NCBI GenBank assembly: GCA_964452085.1
Contig: CAYVKL010000001.1
Location: 1 to 64,000 of the forward strand
DNA length: 64,000 nucleotides
Direction of reading: 5' to 3'
Source of the DNA: Methanobacterium sp964452085
GTDB taxonomy: Archaea; Methanobacteriota; Methanobacteria; Methanobacteriales; Methanobacteriaceae
Under the pieces are notes generated by a model. That model was not told the origin of the DNA, ran no database searches, and saw nothing but the letters and a program-made list of their open reading frames with translations. Shown in pieces: positions 33,601-48,600 of the stretch; positions within the stretch are counted from its first letter, which is position 1; the number at the start of each line of letters is the position of its first letter. The position numbers and the translations under genes were made by a program.

Positions 33601-36600
33601 TACTTCCACCAGTGGTTAAAGTAGCAGTCAGGTGAACCACGTTACCATAAACTACAGTTATTGGAGCCAATACTATATTAGTCGCAGCCGGGGTGACTGT
33701 AAGTCCTGTGGCATTTATATCCGATGAAGCAGTGTAATTTACATCCCCTGCAAACTGAGCACCTAAACTATGCACTCCCCCTCCCAATATACCACTATAA
33801 TCATAAAACGCCAAACCAGACACATCAGAAGTTCCACTACCCACAACACCACCATCCAACAGGAAACTAACCAATTTACCAGCCAAACCACTACCACCAC
33901 TCGTCAAAGTAGCAGACAAATGAGCAGTGTTTCCATAAACCACAGTTACGGGATAAACAACTAATGTTGTGCCTCCAGAAGTTACTGTGAGTCCGGTGGC
34001 ATTGGTATTCGAGGAAGTGGTGTGATTAGTGTCCCCTGCAAACTGAGCTGTTAGACTATGGGAACCAGCATTTATCAATCCATTGTAATCATAAAATGCT
34101 AAACCAGAGGCATCTGTAGTTCCAGTACCGACAATAGCACCGTCAACCAGGAAAATAATCGGTTTACTGGCTAAAGCACTGCCGCCAGATGTTAAAGTAG
34201 CAGTTAAATGTGCAATACCTCCGTAAATCATATTAGAAGGGTTTACCACTAATGTGGTGCTTGCAGGGTTCACATTCAAGCCTGTGGCATTAATATCAGC
34301 TGATGCAGTGTAATTTACATCTCCTGCGAACTGAGCACCCAAACTATGCACACCCCCTCCCAATAAACCTGAATAATCATAAAATGCAAGGCCAGAGGCA
34401 TCTGTAATCCCACTACCCACAACACTACCATCTAAGAGGAAAGTAATCAATTTACCAGATAATCCACTACCACCACTGGTCAAAGTAGCAGACAAATGAG
34501 CATTGTTTCCATAAACCACAGTTACAGGATCAACCACTGTACTTGTTCCTGCAGGATTTACTGTTAAACCAGTTGTATTAATGGCAGATGACGCCGTGTG
34601 ATTCATATCTCCAGCAAACTGAGCTGTGAGACTGTGAGGACCGCCTGCTAGTAAACCACTGTAATCATAACTAGCCACACCAAGAGCATCAGTTGTATCA
34701 GAACCTACAACACCACCATCAACCAGGAAAGTAACCAATTTATTCTCTAACCCAACCCCCCCACTAGTTAAAGTAGCTGTGAGGTGAGCTAAATTACCAT
34801 AAACGACTGTAAGTGGGTCAACTACAATGTTCGTGCCCAGGGTGTTAACATTAAGACCTGTGGCATTGGTAACTGAAGAAGCAGTGTAATTCACATCTCC
34901 AACAAACTGAGCAGCTATGCTATGCACACCACCATTAATTAGTCCAGTATAATCGTAAAATGCAAGGCCAGAGGCATCTGTAATCCCACTACCCACAACA
35001 CTACCATCTAAGAGGAAACTAACCATTTTACCTGCTAATCCACTACCCCCACTTGTCAAAGTAGCAGTCAAATGCACTATATCACCATAAACCACTGTAA
35101 CTGGGGCTACTACCAAATTAGTGGCAGCTGTATTCACTGTAAGCCCCGTAGCATTAGTATCAGATGAAGCTGTGAAATTAGTGTCTCCAACAAACTGAGC
35201 TGTGAGACTGTGAGAACCACCATTAAGGAGTCCTGTTAAATCATAGAAAGCAATACCAGAAGCATCCGTTGTTCCACTACCAACACTTGAACCATCAACC
35301 AAGAAAGTGACCAATTTACCAGCCAAACCACTACCACCACTGGTCAAAGTAGCAGACAAATGAGCCACACCACCATAAACCACAGTAACCGGGTCAACCA
35401 CCATATTAGTCGCAGCAGTATTCACTATAAGCCCAGTAGCATTAGTATCAGATGAAGCAGTGTAATTAGCATCACCAGCAAACTGAACTGTGAGACTGTG
35501 AGCACCACTTGCTATTAATCCAGTATAATCATAGAAAGCAATACCAAAAACGTTGGTAGGTCCACTGCCGACAGTTGAACCATCAACCAGGAAAGTGACC
35601 AATTTACCAACTAAGCCACTACCACTGCTAGTTAAAGTAGCAGTCAAATGAGCCACGTTGCCATAAATAATGGTTACTGGATCAACCACTAATGTCGTGC
35701 TTGCAGTATTAACTGTTAAGCCTGTGGCATTGGTAATAGAGGAAGCTGTGTAATTCACATCACCATTAAATTGAGCAGTGAGACTGTGTGAACCACCGGA
35801 TAGTAAACCACTGTAATCATAAAAGGCCAGTCCATTGGCATCAGTAGTATCAGAACCAACACCAACACCATCAACCAAGAATGTGACCAGTTTATTTTCT
35901 AACCCAACCCCACCACTAGTTAAAGTAGCTGTGAGGTGAGCAACATTACCATAAACCACTGTAACTGGGTCAACTACAATGTTCGTGCCCAGGGTGTTAA
36001 CATTAAGACCTGTGGCATTGGTATCAGACGAAGCAGTGTAATTCACATCTCCAACAAACTGAGCAGCTATGCTGTGAGATCCACCAGCTAATAAACCACC
36101 ATAATTATAGAAAGCAATACCAGAAGCATCCGTAATTCCACTACCAACACTTAAACCATCAACCAAGAAACTGACCAATTTACCAACCAAACCACTACCA
36201 CCACTGGTCAAAGTAGCAGACAAATGAGCCACACCACCATAAACCACAGTAACCGGGTCAACCACCATATTAGTCGCAGCAGTATTCACTATAAGCCCAG
36301 TAGCATTAGTATCAGATGAAGCAGTGTAATTAGTGTCTCCGGCAAACTGAGCAGTTAAACTATGTGAACCGCCAGTCATGAGTCCGGTGTAATCATAAAA
36401 GGCCAAACCACTATTATCTGTAGTGCCTGTACCCACAACACCACCATCAACCAAGAAAGTGATCAATTTATTCTCTAACCCAACCCCCCCATTAGTTAAA
36501 GTTGCAGTTATGTGAATGGTGTTACCATAAACCACTGCTACCGGATTGACCACAAGCAAAGTGGCTGCAGGAGTCACAGTTAAGCCAGTGGCATTAGTAT

Positions 36601-39600
36601 CTGATGAAGAAGTGTAATTGGTATCTCCTGTAAATTGAGCAGCTAGAATGTGCGAACCAACACTGATCATACCATTATAATCATAGAAGGCCAAACCAGA
36701 AGCATCTGTGGAACCACTTCCAACAACACTACCGTCAACCAGGAAACTAACCAGTTTACCAGCCAATCCAAGACCTCCACTGGTCAAAGTAGTAGTCAAA
36801 TGAGCCACACCACCATAAACCACAGTAAGTGGATTAACTATCAAAGAAGTGCTGGTAGGTGTCACGGTTAAACCTGTTCCATTGGTATCGGAAGATCCAG
36901 CATAGTTCACGTCACCAGCGAACTGAGCTGTTAGACTGTGAGAACCAGCGCTTATTAAACTAGTGTAATCATAAAAGGCCGAACCAGAAGCATCTGTAGA
37001 ACCACTTCCAACAACACTACCGTCAACCAGGAAACTAATCGATTTACTAGCTAAACCAATTCCGCCGCTGGTCAAAGTAGCAGTTAGGTGAGCTAAATTA
37101 CCATAAACCACACTAACTGGGTGAACCACCATAGCTGTACCTTCAGGGGCTACAATCAAACCAGTGACGTTGGTATCAGAAGAATCCGTGTAATTTGCAT
37201 CACCAACAAACTGAGCAGAAAGATTGTGGACACCAACACTTAATAAACCGCTGTAATCATAGAATGCTACTCCAGAAGCGTCTGTGGAACCCGTTCCCAC
37301 AATAGACCCATCAATGAGGAAAGTAATTGTTTTATTAGGTAATGGACTTCCACTGGATAACGTAGCTGTAAGATGGGCAGTTCCACCATAAACGGCAGTA
37401 ACTGGATTGACAGCCATCGAAGTACTTGCAGGAGTTACATTAAGTCCAGTTACATTGGTATCGGAGGATGAAGTGTAATTAGTGTCCCCAGCAAACTGAG
37501 CCGCAATACTATGCACACCACCAGCCAGCGAACCAATATAATCATAGAAGGCTAAACCAGAAGCATCAGTAGTTCCACTACCCACAATAGAACCGTCCAC
37601 AAGGAAATTAACTATTTTGTCAGCCAATCCAGTTCCAATACTTGTCAAAGTAGCTGTAAGGTGAACTGTGTTACCATAAACCACAGTTAATGAGTTTATT
37701 ATAATAACAGTATTTGCAGGATTCACCGCAATGCCAGTGCCATTAGTATCCGATGAAGAAGTGTAATTCACATCCCCAGCAAATTGTGCCGTTAAACTGT
37801 GAGTACCTCCGGACAATATTCCATTGTAATCATAAAAGGCAATACCAGAAGCATCAGTTGAACCAGTTCCAACAACGCTGCTATTAATTAGGAATGTGAC
37901 GGTTTTACTTGCTAACCCACTCCCACCCGTGGTTAAAGTAGCTCTTAAATGATTTACACCACCATAAACCACAGTTAATGGGTTAACCACAATAAGAGTA
38001 CCAGCAGGAGTTACAGTTATACCAGTAGCATTGAAAGCAGATGAGGTAGTGTAATTCATATCTCCTGCAAAATTAGCTGCCAGGGAATGGAAACCGCCAT
38101 TTAATAGGCCGGTGTAATCATAGCTAACCAGACCAAAAGCGTCAGTGGTTCCTGAGCCTACAGTTGCACCATCTATGAGGAAATTAATTAATTTACCGGC
38201 TAATCCACTGCCACTCGTTAAGTTAGCTGTTAGGTGAACTGTGTTGCCATAAATTACACTTACAGAATCAACAATAATCGTTGTGGCAGCTGTATTAACT
38301 GTTAAACCAGTGGAATTCGTATCAGATGAAGTAGTGTAATTGGCATCTCCAGCAAACACAGCACCAATACTATGCGTTCCCCCTCCCAATAATCCGCTGT
38401 AGTCATAACTAGCGATTCCAAGAACATTGGTAATTCCACTGCCCACACCAAGACCATCAACCAGGAATGTAACAGATTTACCCGCTAAGCCCGTACCACT
38501 GGTCAAAGTAGCAGACAAATGAGCCACACCACCATAAACAACGTTCACTGGATCAACCACTAATGTTGTGCCGGCAGTCGTCACGGTTAAACCTGTAGCA
38601 TTGGTATCCGAAGAAGCAGTATAATTAACATCCCCGGCAAACTGAGCTGCGATACTGTGAGAACCACCAGCTAGTAAACCACTGTAATCGTAACTGACCA
38701 GTCCATTGGAATCCGTAGTATCAGAACCAACAACACTACCCTCAACCAAGAAACTAACGAGTTTATTTTCTAATCCAATTCCACCACTGGTTAAAGTAGC
38801 AGACAAATGCACCAACCCACCATAAACCACAGTGACAGGATCCACAACCACCAGAGTACTCGCAGGAGTCACATTAAGTCCAGTTACATTGGTATCAGAG
38901 GATGAAGTGTAATTTACATCTCCTGCAAAGTTTGCAGCAATACTATGTAAACCACCATCCAATAGACCAGTATAATCATAAGTAGCCTCACCAGAACCAT
39001 TTGTAATTCCAGATCCTACACTTGCACCATCAATCTGGAAATTAACAGATTCACCGGCTAAACCACTGCCCCCACTAGTCAAAGTAGCAGACAAATGAAC
39101 TGTATTTCCATAAACTACAGTTACTGGATTTATGACTAAACTTGTAGAAGCAGGATTTACTGTAAGCCCAGTAACATTCGTAGCAGAAGAAGCAGTATAA
39201 TTAACATCCCCAGCAAAATCAGCCGACAAGCTGTGTATACCACCCGCTAAAAGACCAGAATAATTGTAACTGGCAACACCAGAACCATTCGTGATTCCGA
39301 AACCAACACTGGATCCATCAATCAAGAAAGTAACAGATTTATCAGCCAAACCACTACCACCACTAGTCAAAGTAGCAGACAAATGAGCCACACCACCATA
39401 AACCACAGTGACAGGATCAACAATTATGGACGTGACAGAGGTTTGTATGGTTACAGTTGTGTTAACTGTTTGATTATCAACTGTTGCATTGATTGTGGCA
39501 GTTCCCGGCGTTAAAAGTGCTGTGAAGGTGGTGTTAGCTATTCCGTTGTTTAGATTCCTGCTGGTTGGAGTTATGCTGCCCAGGGTTGCATTGAGGTTAA

Positions 39601-42600
39601 GGAAGAACACCGCAACACCATTAGGACCATCTGGAATGTGGCCTGAAACAGGATCATGTTTGGAAGCATCGGGAGATGCAGGGTTATAGGTGGAGTCATG
39701 TGTCATGTCGGCAAGGATGGTGGACTGTTGACTGGTTTGAATCACATCAGGAGATGCGGTAAGGATTAAAATCATCCAAATATTGTTTGTGACTGTTCCG
39801 GATTCTCTCCAGATATCACAGGGGCTAGGTTCAGTTCCAGAATCCACGTAGATTGGACCACTGTTTTTACCCCACCAGTTATACAATGCATCAAGGTTGC
39901 TGGTTCCGTGTACTGAAATTCCGAATTTGGTGTTGTTTATGATACGGTTGAAGTTTATTTGTGAAGATGAAGACTCAGAATACACTCCCACTTCGTTATT
40001 TTCTATATTATTTCCAGTTATTTTTTCGTTTGTAGCATTATGCAGATAAATACCATTTTCATTTGATGAAATTTGGTTGTTGGTTATGTTATTTCCTGAA
40101 GTGTGGTCCATGAAAATTCCATACACATTGTTGGAGAATGTGGAGTTTTCCACGGTTGAAATGTTGGTGAATGCTAATAAAAGTCCAGTATAGTTTCCTG
40201 AAACAACAAGATTAACTATTTGGATGTTGTTACAAGATACCAGGGCCAGATATCCAATTCCAGATGAATATGGTGCACTAGCACCATCAATTACTAGATT
40301 ATTTTGCCCAACAAGATAGTAAACTGGAAGACCATTTATGCTGTTGCCTGTGTCCATGGTCTGGTTGAAATGTTCCTCTGCACTACCCTGGACCCTCAGG
40401 CCGTACTGGCCGCCTGTGATAGTGTTTGTTGAGAACTCATTAGTGGATGAGTTATGGATGCTTATTCCGAAAGAAGTGCTGTTGGATATGTTATTTCCAG
40501 AAATGGTGCTATTTTGCGAATTATTTAGATAAATTCCATATTGATTTGCTGTAATGTTATTTCCAGATAGGGTGGAATTAACTGAACTGTTTAAATAGAC
40601 TCCAAATGAACTGGAGGCTCCGGTAATGATTAATCCATTAAGGGTAGAGAAGCTTCCAGAACTGGTAATGGTGAAAACAGGTAAATTAGAATTGAAAGCT
40701 TGCACTGTTGCATTTGCCCCACTACTTGAGGTTATAGTTAATTGTTTATTCAAATTGACATTCTCAATGTAAGTTCCATTGTATATCTCTATAGTATGAC
40801 CATTGATTGTGTTTACAGCGTTAATAGCGTCCTGAATTGTAATGAAAAATTCATTGGTGTTAACGTTACGTATTAATCGTACAATTATGGTTGTGCTGAC
40901 TGTGGCTCCGTCCACCGTGGTGTTTACTGTGTAAGTTCCAAGGGTTATGGGGGCTGTGAAAAGAGATGTGGCCTGACCAGCAGATATAAGGGAAATCACA
41001 GGGTTAAATGTTCCTGCAGTGGTGTTGAAGAGTGCAGTTACTCCATTTAACACAAGAACATCGCTAACCACATTATTGTGGTTATCATGAGTTAAATCTG
41101 CGGTTAATGTTGTGGATCCTCCTGCAAACACGGTTCCGGATGAGGAATTTAATCTTAATTGGATATAAGGATCGTAGGTTACACTACCTGCGTTAACAGT
41201 TATGGTTCCGGCAGGGCTGTTGGTTCCCCACCAGTTGTAAGTGGCGGTGGTTGCTCCTGAACCTGTTTTGTAGAAGTTGTAATTGGTGTTATTAAAGAAA
41301 CGGTTGTATTGGAAGATATCTGAGGAAATGGAACTAATAAAAATTCCGTTCCAATTATTAATAACTGTATTACGGAGGAAATTAATGGGAGCTGCCAGAG
41401 AATTGTACATGTAAAAACCAGCGTAAGCACTATGCGCCATGTTACAATTATCGAAGGTGTTATTTTCTATATTGACGTTGCCAATTACCCTGTCCAGATA
41501 TATACCTGCTCTTTCACAGTTTTTAATGGTGCTGTTGGTTATGGTTAGGTTTCCACTTCCAGCATTAAGACCCATTCTGACATATATTCCTGAATTCCAG
41601 TTGTAAGAGGACGTTGCCAGCCCATCAATTGTCAAGTGGTCTATGTTGATGTTCTTGATGGCACGAGAAGCATCATCACTGAGACTTATTCCAAAGTCGT
41701 GAACATCTTTAAGGGTTACATTGGTGATGTTAATCCCATTTAAAGGCCCGTTAGTGCTTCCTATTCCCGTGTAACAGTTCTGGATGGTGACATTCTGGAT
41801 TTTGGTATTGTTGACATCAGCAAGGAAAATACCAGTGCCTACCGCGTTAGCAGGATCATAAAGTGTTGAATTTACTATATTTACATAGTTTACTGCGTTT
41901 AGGTAGAAGCCATAATCTCCACCCATATTGGTACAGTTGGAGAAAGTTATTGGCTGTGCTGAGGTTCCAGATATTTCCTGCACCCGTGCTGATTTCCAGC
42001 TGTTCTGGATGGACACATTACTTACTGTTGCATTGTTACCACTACCATCTAGATACAAAGCAAAGAAACTATTACTGTGGTTTTTGTTACAATTTAAGAA
42101 TGTGAGATTCTCAAGAATAACCTTACCTCTCATATTATCCAGGTAAACGGTACTGGTGGATGTGTTAGTAAATAAACTATTAGTGATAGTGATGTTCTGG
42201 CTGTTAACATTATTAACCATATTAATATAAATTGGATAATTTGAGCCAGTTGTACCATCAAGGGTGAAGTTGTTGATTAATATATTGGAAATGGCATTGG
42301 CCCCAGTGTCACTGAAGGAAATAGCCCTATTAGTAACGTTTTTCACAGTTACATTGTTGAAGGTTATCCTATTCAATTGATGGGATGTTGTATCATAGTT
42401 ATAGAAACCATAACCACAGTTCTGTATGGTTATATTTTCAAATGTGATATCATTACAGCCATTGACCATAACAAATGCATTGGCCATGGTATTGGCGGGG
42501 TCGTAAAGGGTTGAATTGGAAAATTTGGCATAATCAACATTATATAATGTGAAAGCAGTTCCAGTTCCCACTTTAGAACAATTTCGGAAGTCCATGGGAT

Positions 42601-45600
42601 GAGCGGCAGTTCCAGAGATGTCTCTTATGTAACCACAAGTATTTGCGTTGATTATACTCACATTAGTAACTAGAATTGGGTTGTTTGTTCCATAAAGGTA
42701 CAATCCATGATATGAATTGGAGGTACAGTTATCAATGGTGAGGTTTTCCAGGTTTACCGTTCCTCTTAGCCCATACAAGTGTACTCCGTAACTGGCACAG
42801 TTTTTAACCAGGCTGTTGGTGAAGGTAAGATTCTGACTGTTGGCATTATACAACCTTATACCAACACCATAAGAACCTGATGCACCAGTAACACCATCAA
42901 CCAACAGATTGTCGATATTCAGGTTCGAAATGGCATAAGTGGGGTTAGAGTCAAGGAAGTTGATACCATTCACTGAATTTTTAATAGTTACATTGCGGAT
43001 GTTCACATAATTCAGACCACCGGCATTGGAGATTCCAGTGGCACAGTTCTCAATGGTTAAATTCTCCAGAAGAGTATTATTGACACCATCGAGGCCAATA
43101 CCAGTACCAGAAGGATCATTAATGGTTGAATTAACAATATTCACATACCCTGCATTTTGCAGGTAAATTCCATAATCCCCACCTATATTATTACAGTTAG
43201 AGATGATTATTGGCTGTGCAGGGGTTCCGCTGATATCCTGTACTCTTAAGGATTTCCAACTATTCTGGATGGATACATTCCTCACGGTGGCTGTGTTTCC
43301 AGTTCCATCCAAGTACATGGAATAGAAACTATTACTGTGGCCGGTGTTACAGTTCAGGAAGGTGAGATTTTCAAGTATGACTGTTCCCCTAATGTTATTA
43401 AGATAAAGGGCATTGCTGATTGTGTTATTAAATAAACTGTTGGTTATTGTGACGTTTTGACTGTTAATAGCATTATTAGTCATTTCAATGTCAACTATGT
43501 TGCCGGTGCCGGTTACACCATCCACAGTGAGATTGTTAATGAAAATGTTGGAAATAGAATTAGCAGCATTATCAGTGAATGAAATAACCCTACCAGTAAC
43601 TTCTCGCACAGTCACATTGCTAAAGGTTATCCTATCCAAATAATGGGCTGTGCTGATCCAGTTATCGAAGGCATAATGAACATTCCTGATGACTAAGTTC
43701 TCAAAGGTTATGTCGTGAGCAACATTGAACTGGAATGCATCCATGGTGTTGGCTGGGTCATAAAGAGTTGAATCTGAAAACTTGATATATCCCGAATTTT
43801 CTAAATAGAAAGCAACCCCTGTTCCAACTTTAGAACAGTTCCGAATATCTATTGGGTGTGCAGAAGTTCCTAATATGTTTCTAAAGTAGCCAAGATTGTT
43901 GGTGTTAGATATACTTAGATTGGTGACCAGAACGGGGTTGTTGTTTCCCTGGAGCCATAATCCATAATCTCCGGTGGTGGTACAGTTATCAATGGTAATG
44001 TTTTCCACTATAATCGTTCCGTTTACTGCAGTGAGCCCCAAACCGAACCTTACACAGTTTTTAATGATGCTATTCGTAAACGTCAGGTTTCCACTGTTGA
44101 CATTATTTAAGTATAAGCGAACCCCATAAGCCGTAGACCCGCCGTTAGTAACACCATCTACCAGAAGATGGTCAATATTCAGGTTGTTGATGGTATAGTT
44201 TGGAGTACTGTCAGCAAAGTGGACACCATAACTTGCTGAATTTCTAATGGATACATTGCGAATGTCCACATTATTCATTGAATATCCGTTGGCTATTCCG
44301 GATGTACAATTTTCAATGGTTAAATTTTCCAGTGTGATGTGGTCTACATTCTGCAAATTAATTCCAGTGCCAGCTTGCATAATTGAATTAATTATTTTAA
44401 CGTATCCTGCATCCGTTAAAGAAAATCCGCTAGTTCCACCGATATTACTACAATCAGAAAGAATCATTTGCTGGGATGGAGTTCCGGTAATGGTCCGTAT
44501 CCTCACACTCTGCCAGGTATTTAAAATATGGAAATCGTTAAATGAGGCTGTAGAACCAGCCTGACCCTGTAAATCTAAACCATAGAAGCTATTGCTATGG
44601 AAGCTATTAACATTATCCAAGGTGGTATTTTCAATGTTGATGGTTCCCCGCATCCAAGCGAGGTTTACTGCAGTCAAATTAATGTTGGTGAAACTGCTAT
44701 TTCTTATGGTGACATTTCCACTATCCGCAACGTATAAATTGGCTATGTAAATTCCAGATCCTGTGCCTGTAACCCGGTCCATGATCATGTTTTCAATGGT
44801 GATGTTCCGGATGGGTCCATTATCATCCAGTAAATACATTCCATAGTTTTTGATGTTGGTCATGGTCACATTGCGCAGTAAAAGGTTTATTACCGAACCA
44901 TTTGCACTCATCTCGTCATTGGTGATTCCATAATTACAATTGTCTATGGCTGAGTTTTCTATAGTGATGTCATTACCATAATGGATGAAAACACCGTTAT
45001 TAAGGGTGTTGGTGGAGTCCGTTAGTGTTGAATTCGAAATTGTTATGTAACCGACGGTATCGAATCTGAAGGCGATTCCAGTTCCAATATTGGTACAGTT
45101 GGTGAAGGTGAAGGGTTCAAGAGCTGTTCCGTAGATGTTTTCCACGTATGCGCAGTTCCAGGTGTTCTTTATGGTTTGATTAATAACTTTGGCGGTTGTA
45201 CCAGTTCCTCTCAAGTAAAATCCGTAATAATTGGCATTGTGTGCAGTGTTGGCATTTTCAATAAGGTTGTTTTCAATGTCAATTGTGCCTTTGACCATGT
45301 AAAGATAAATTCCGTATCTTCCGCAGTCTTTAATGTGGCTGTTGAAAATCGATAAGTTCCCACTGGCAGCATTTCCATTCATGTAAATGTAGATTCCATT
45401 GTTGGTGGCATTTTCAACGGTTAAATTGTCGATAGCTATGTTTTTGATGTAGTTGATGGTTCCTGTATCCACGAAGTATATACCCTCAGTAACATTTCTG
45501 ATGGTCACATCGCGGATGGTGGCTCCGTTAAGTCCTCGGTTGGATACTTGGAAGTTTGTGATTCCCATGCCACAGTTTTGGATGGTCAGATCCTGCAGAG

Positions 45601-48600
45601 TCACGTTGTTATAGGCATCATTGGCATAGTAAAGGGAGATGGCATAGGTTGCGCCAGTAATGTTGAATCCTTTTAGGAGGGAGTAACCTCCATTAGCGGT
45701 AAAGGTGATTCCATAAGTACCAGAAAGTTGCAAGTTCACTTGTGGGCCGGGATATGTGAGGGGTTGGATGTGTACGGCTTTGTTAATGGTTAAGGTTTCA
45801 GCATAGGTAACTGAATTGTTAACATAAATTATAGAACCGTTGGTTGCTACGTTTATGGCGTTCTGTATGTGTTGTTTAGCTGTGGCAGGAGTTAAACCAC
45901 TGAAAGAATCATTACCAGTGAGCCCATCCACATAATAATCAAGGGCGAATGCTTCCACCTGACTGGTAACATTACATCCATCTAAAGAAGCCTGGATAGT
46001 GGAAAATCCTCGGTCGAAAGATGATGTGAATGTTGCAGTGCCAATTCCGCTGGAATTGATGGCTGTAATTTGAGCCACGGATCCTGTTCCTGAAATTACG
46101 CTGTAATCTATGTTCAGTCCATTTAAAACCGGAATAATAAGTGTATTGTTGTGATTGTCCTTATTTAAAGTTACAGTCATTGTTGCAGTTGATATTGGAG
46201 TTATAACTGTTGGGCTGATAGTTGAATTCATAACCAGCCAGGGATCGTAATATACAGCTCCTTGATATACATAAATTACTGATGATGGGTTATTGGTTCC
46301 CCACCAATTGCTGGTCATATTTGAGAATGCCGTATTTACAGTAGAAATATAAATAGCACTTCCCTGAGTGGCTGTATTTTCGCCGATTCTGCTGAAATGC
46401 ATGATCAAATAAGCACCACTATTTCCTGTGAACGAAATTGCTCCACCCCGAGCAGATGCATAGTTTTCAGTGAAAGTAGTGTTATTAATATCACAAGTAC
46501 TCATATAGTTTTGAATAGCTCCACCTTCATTACTTGAGGCTCTGTTCCCGGTGAAGGTACAATTGTCTATTGATAAATGAGCGTTATGGTTGTAAATAGC
46601 CCCCCCACTATTAGCAGTGCAATTGAAAAATGTGCAGTTTATAATAGTCGCATTAGAGTTGCCACCATTGGAAGAACCGTCATTTTGAATCGCACCTCCA
46701 GAAATACAACTGTCATTGGCAAAAAGACTGTTGGTGAGAGTTAAGTTACCATAATTACCTATAGCACCAGAATGAGAACTTCCAGAATTACCAATAAAAC
46801 TGCTCGAATTGATAATTGCAACATTAGTATTGGTAATAGCACCATCATAGGTAGCGATATTTTGAGTGAAATTGCAGATTTCTACCGTCAAAATACCAGT
46901 GTTGTAGATAGCTCCACCATTAGATGAAGATAATGCACTATTTTGTGTGAAATCACAATTTTCTACTGTCAAATTACCACTATTATAGATAGCTCCACCA
47001 GCCGACGAAGCACCGGACCAGCAATTGGTAAATGTTAAATTTTGAATAGTGACATTGTTTCCATTTTGAATAATGAATACTCGTCTAGTACCCCCTCCAT
47101 TGATGATAACCCCTACTTTACTTTCGCCTATAATTGTAAAATTGTTATTTATGGTTATTTGTGTGTTGTTTGTGCCTGAGTATGTTCCGTTTGCGATGTG
47201 AACTCTGCCATTGGCATTGACACAAGTTATTCCCGTGTTAATTGTCTGGAATGGATTGCCCTGACTCCCATTCCCAGTATTGTCGTTTCCGGTAGTTGCA
47301 ACGTAAATATCATCACCAGTAACGGTACTTGTTGTGTTTACGGTCTGGTAACCAACTGTTATGTTGATGTTTGCAACCCCTGGGGCAGTTGCCGTGAAGG
47401 TGGTGGTAGCAGTTCCACTGGAAATTGGTACTAGAGCGGGGCTAACATTTCCATTACCCGATATTACAGTGAATGCCACATTGATTCCTTCGAGAATTGG
47501 GAGGAATAAGGAATTGTGGTGGTTGTCCTGGTTTAAAATAGCGGTGATGGTAGAAGTGTCTCCGGGTAGAATTGTATCAGGACTAATTGTTGAATTCATG
47601 ACAAGCCAGGGATCGTAGCTGACTGTTCCAAAGATCAGAGATGATGGATTATTTGTACCCCACCAATTGCTGGTGGCATTAGCAACAGCATTATTATAAA
47701 TAGCACTTCCCTGACCAGCTGTGTTTCCAGCAATTCTGCTGAAATGTATAGTTAGGGAGCCCAAAGTGTTGAAAATAGCACCACCACGATTAACAGCATG
47801 GTTTTCAATAAAAGTACTGGAATTGATGGTTGTAGTATCCCTATTGAAAATAGCACCACCCAATCCATTTGATGCCCCCGTAGATAATGCACTGTTACCT
47901 TGGAAAAAGCTCTCAGTGACGTTTAAAATACCCACATAATTATAAATCGCACCTGCATCAAGACCTGCGCTGTTATTGATAAATGTACTATTATTTATAT
48001 TCAAATTAAGGACCCAATTGACTATAGCCCCACCCTGAACCACTGCAGTGTTACCAAAGAAGGTGCTATCGTTAACAGTTAAATTACCCTGGTTTTGAAT
48101 GGCACCACCCCTGCTATTTGCAGTGTTATTATAGAAAACACTGGAGAGGACAATACAATTACCTATGTTAAATATAGCCCCACCATGATTGGCTGCGAGG
48201 TTATTTGTGAAATTACAGTTTTCAATGGTTAAGTTAGCTCTGTTGTAAATAGCACCACCATACCATCCTGCTGTTGAATATCCCTGGGTGAAGGTTAAAT
48301 TTTGGATAATGATGGTGTTACCACTTAAAGTATTGAATATTTGTGCAGTATTGCTTCCATTAATAACTGTAGTATCCCTATTTTCCCCAATTATTGTTAT
48401 ATTTTTGTTTATATCGATTTGTCTGTTATTTAAACCAGAATAGGTTCCGTTTGCTATATGAACTCGGCCATTGACATTGACTTCAGTTATTCCTTTGCTA
48501 ATTGTATTGAAAGGATTGGAAGGACTACCAATTCCAGTGGTGTCATTTCCAGTGGTGGCAATGTAAATGTCATCTTTATCGATGATGGTAACTGTGGTGT

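Noticed and set aside
31112..39435. Regular ~288-base periodicity resembling a large satellite or CRISPR-like array
   Set aside because: The period is a multiple of three, the frame is open throughout and the units are Ig-like protein domains; there are no short identical repeats with unique spacers.
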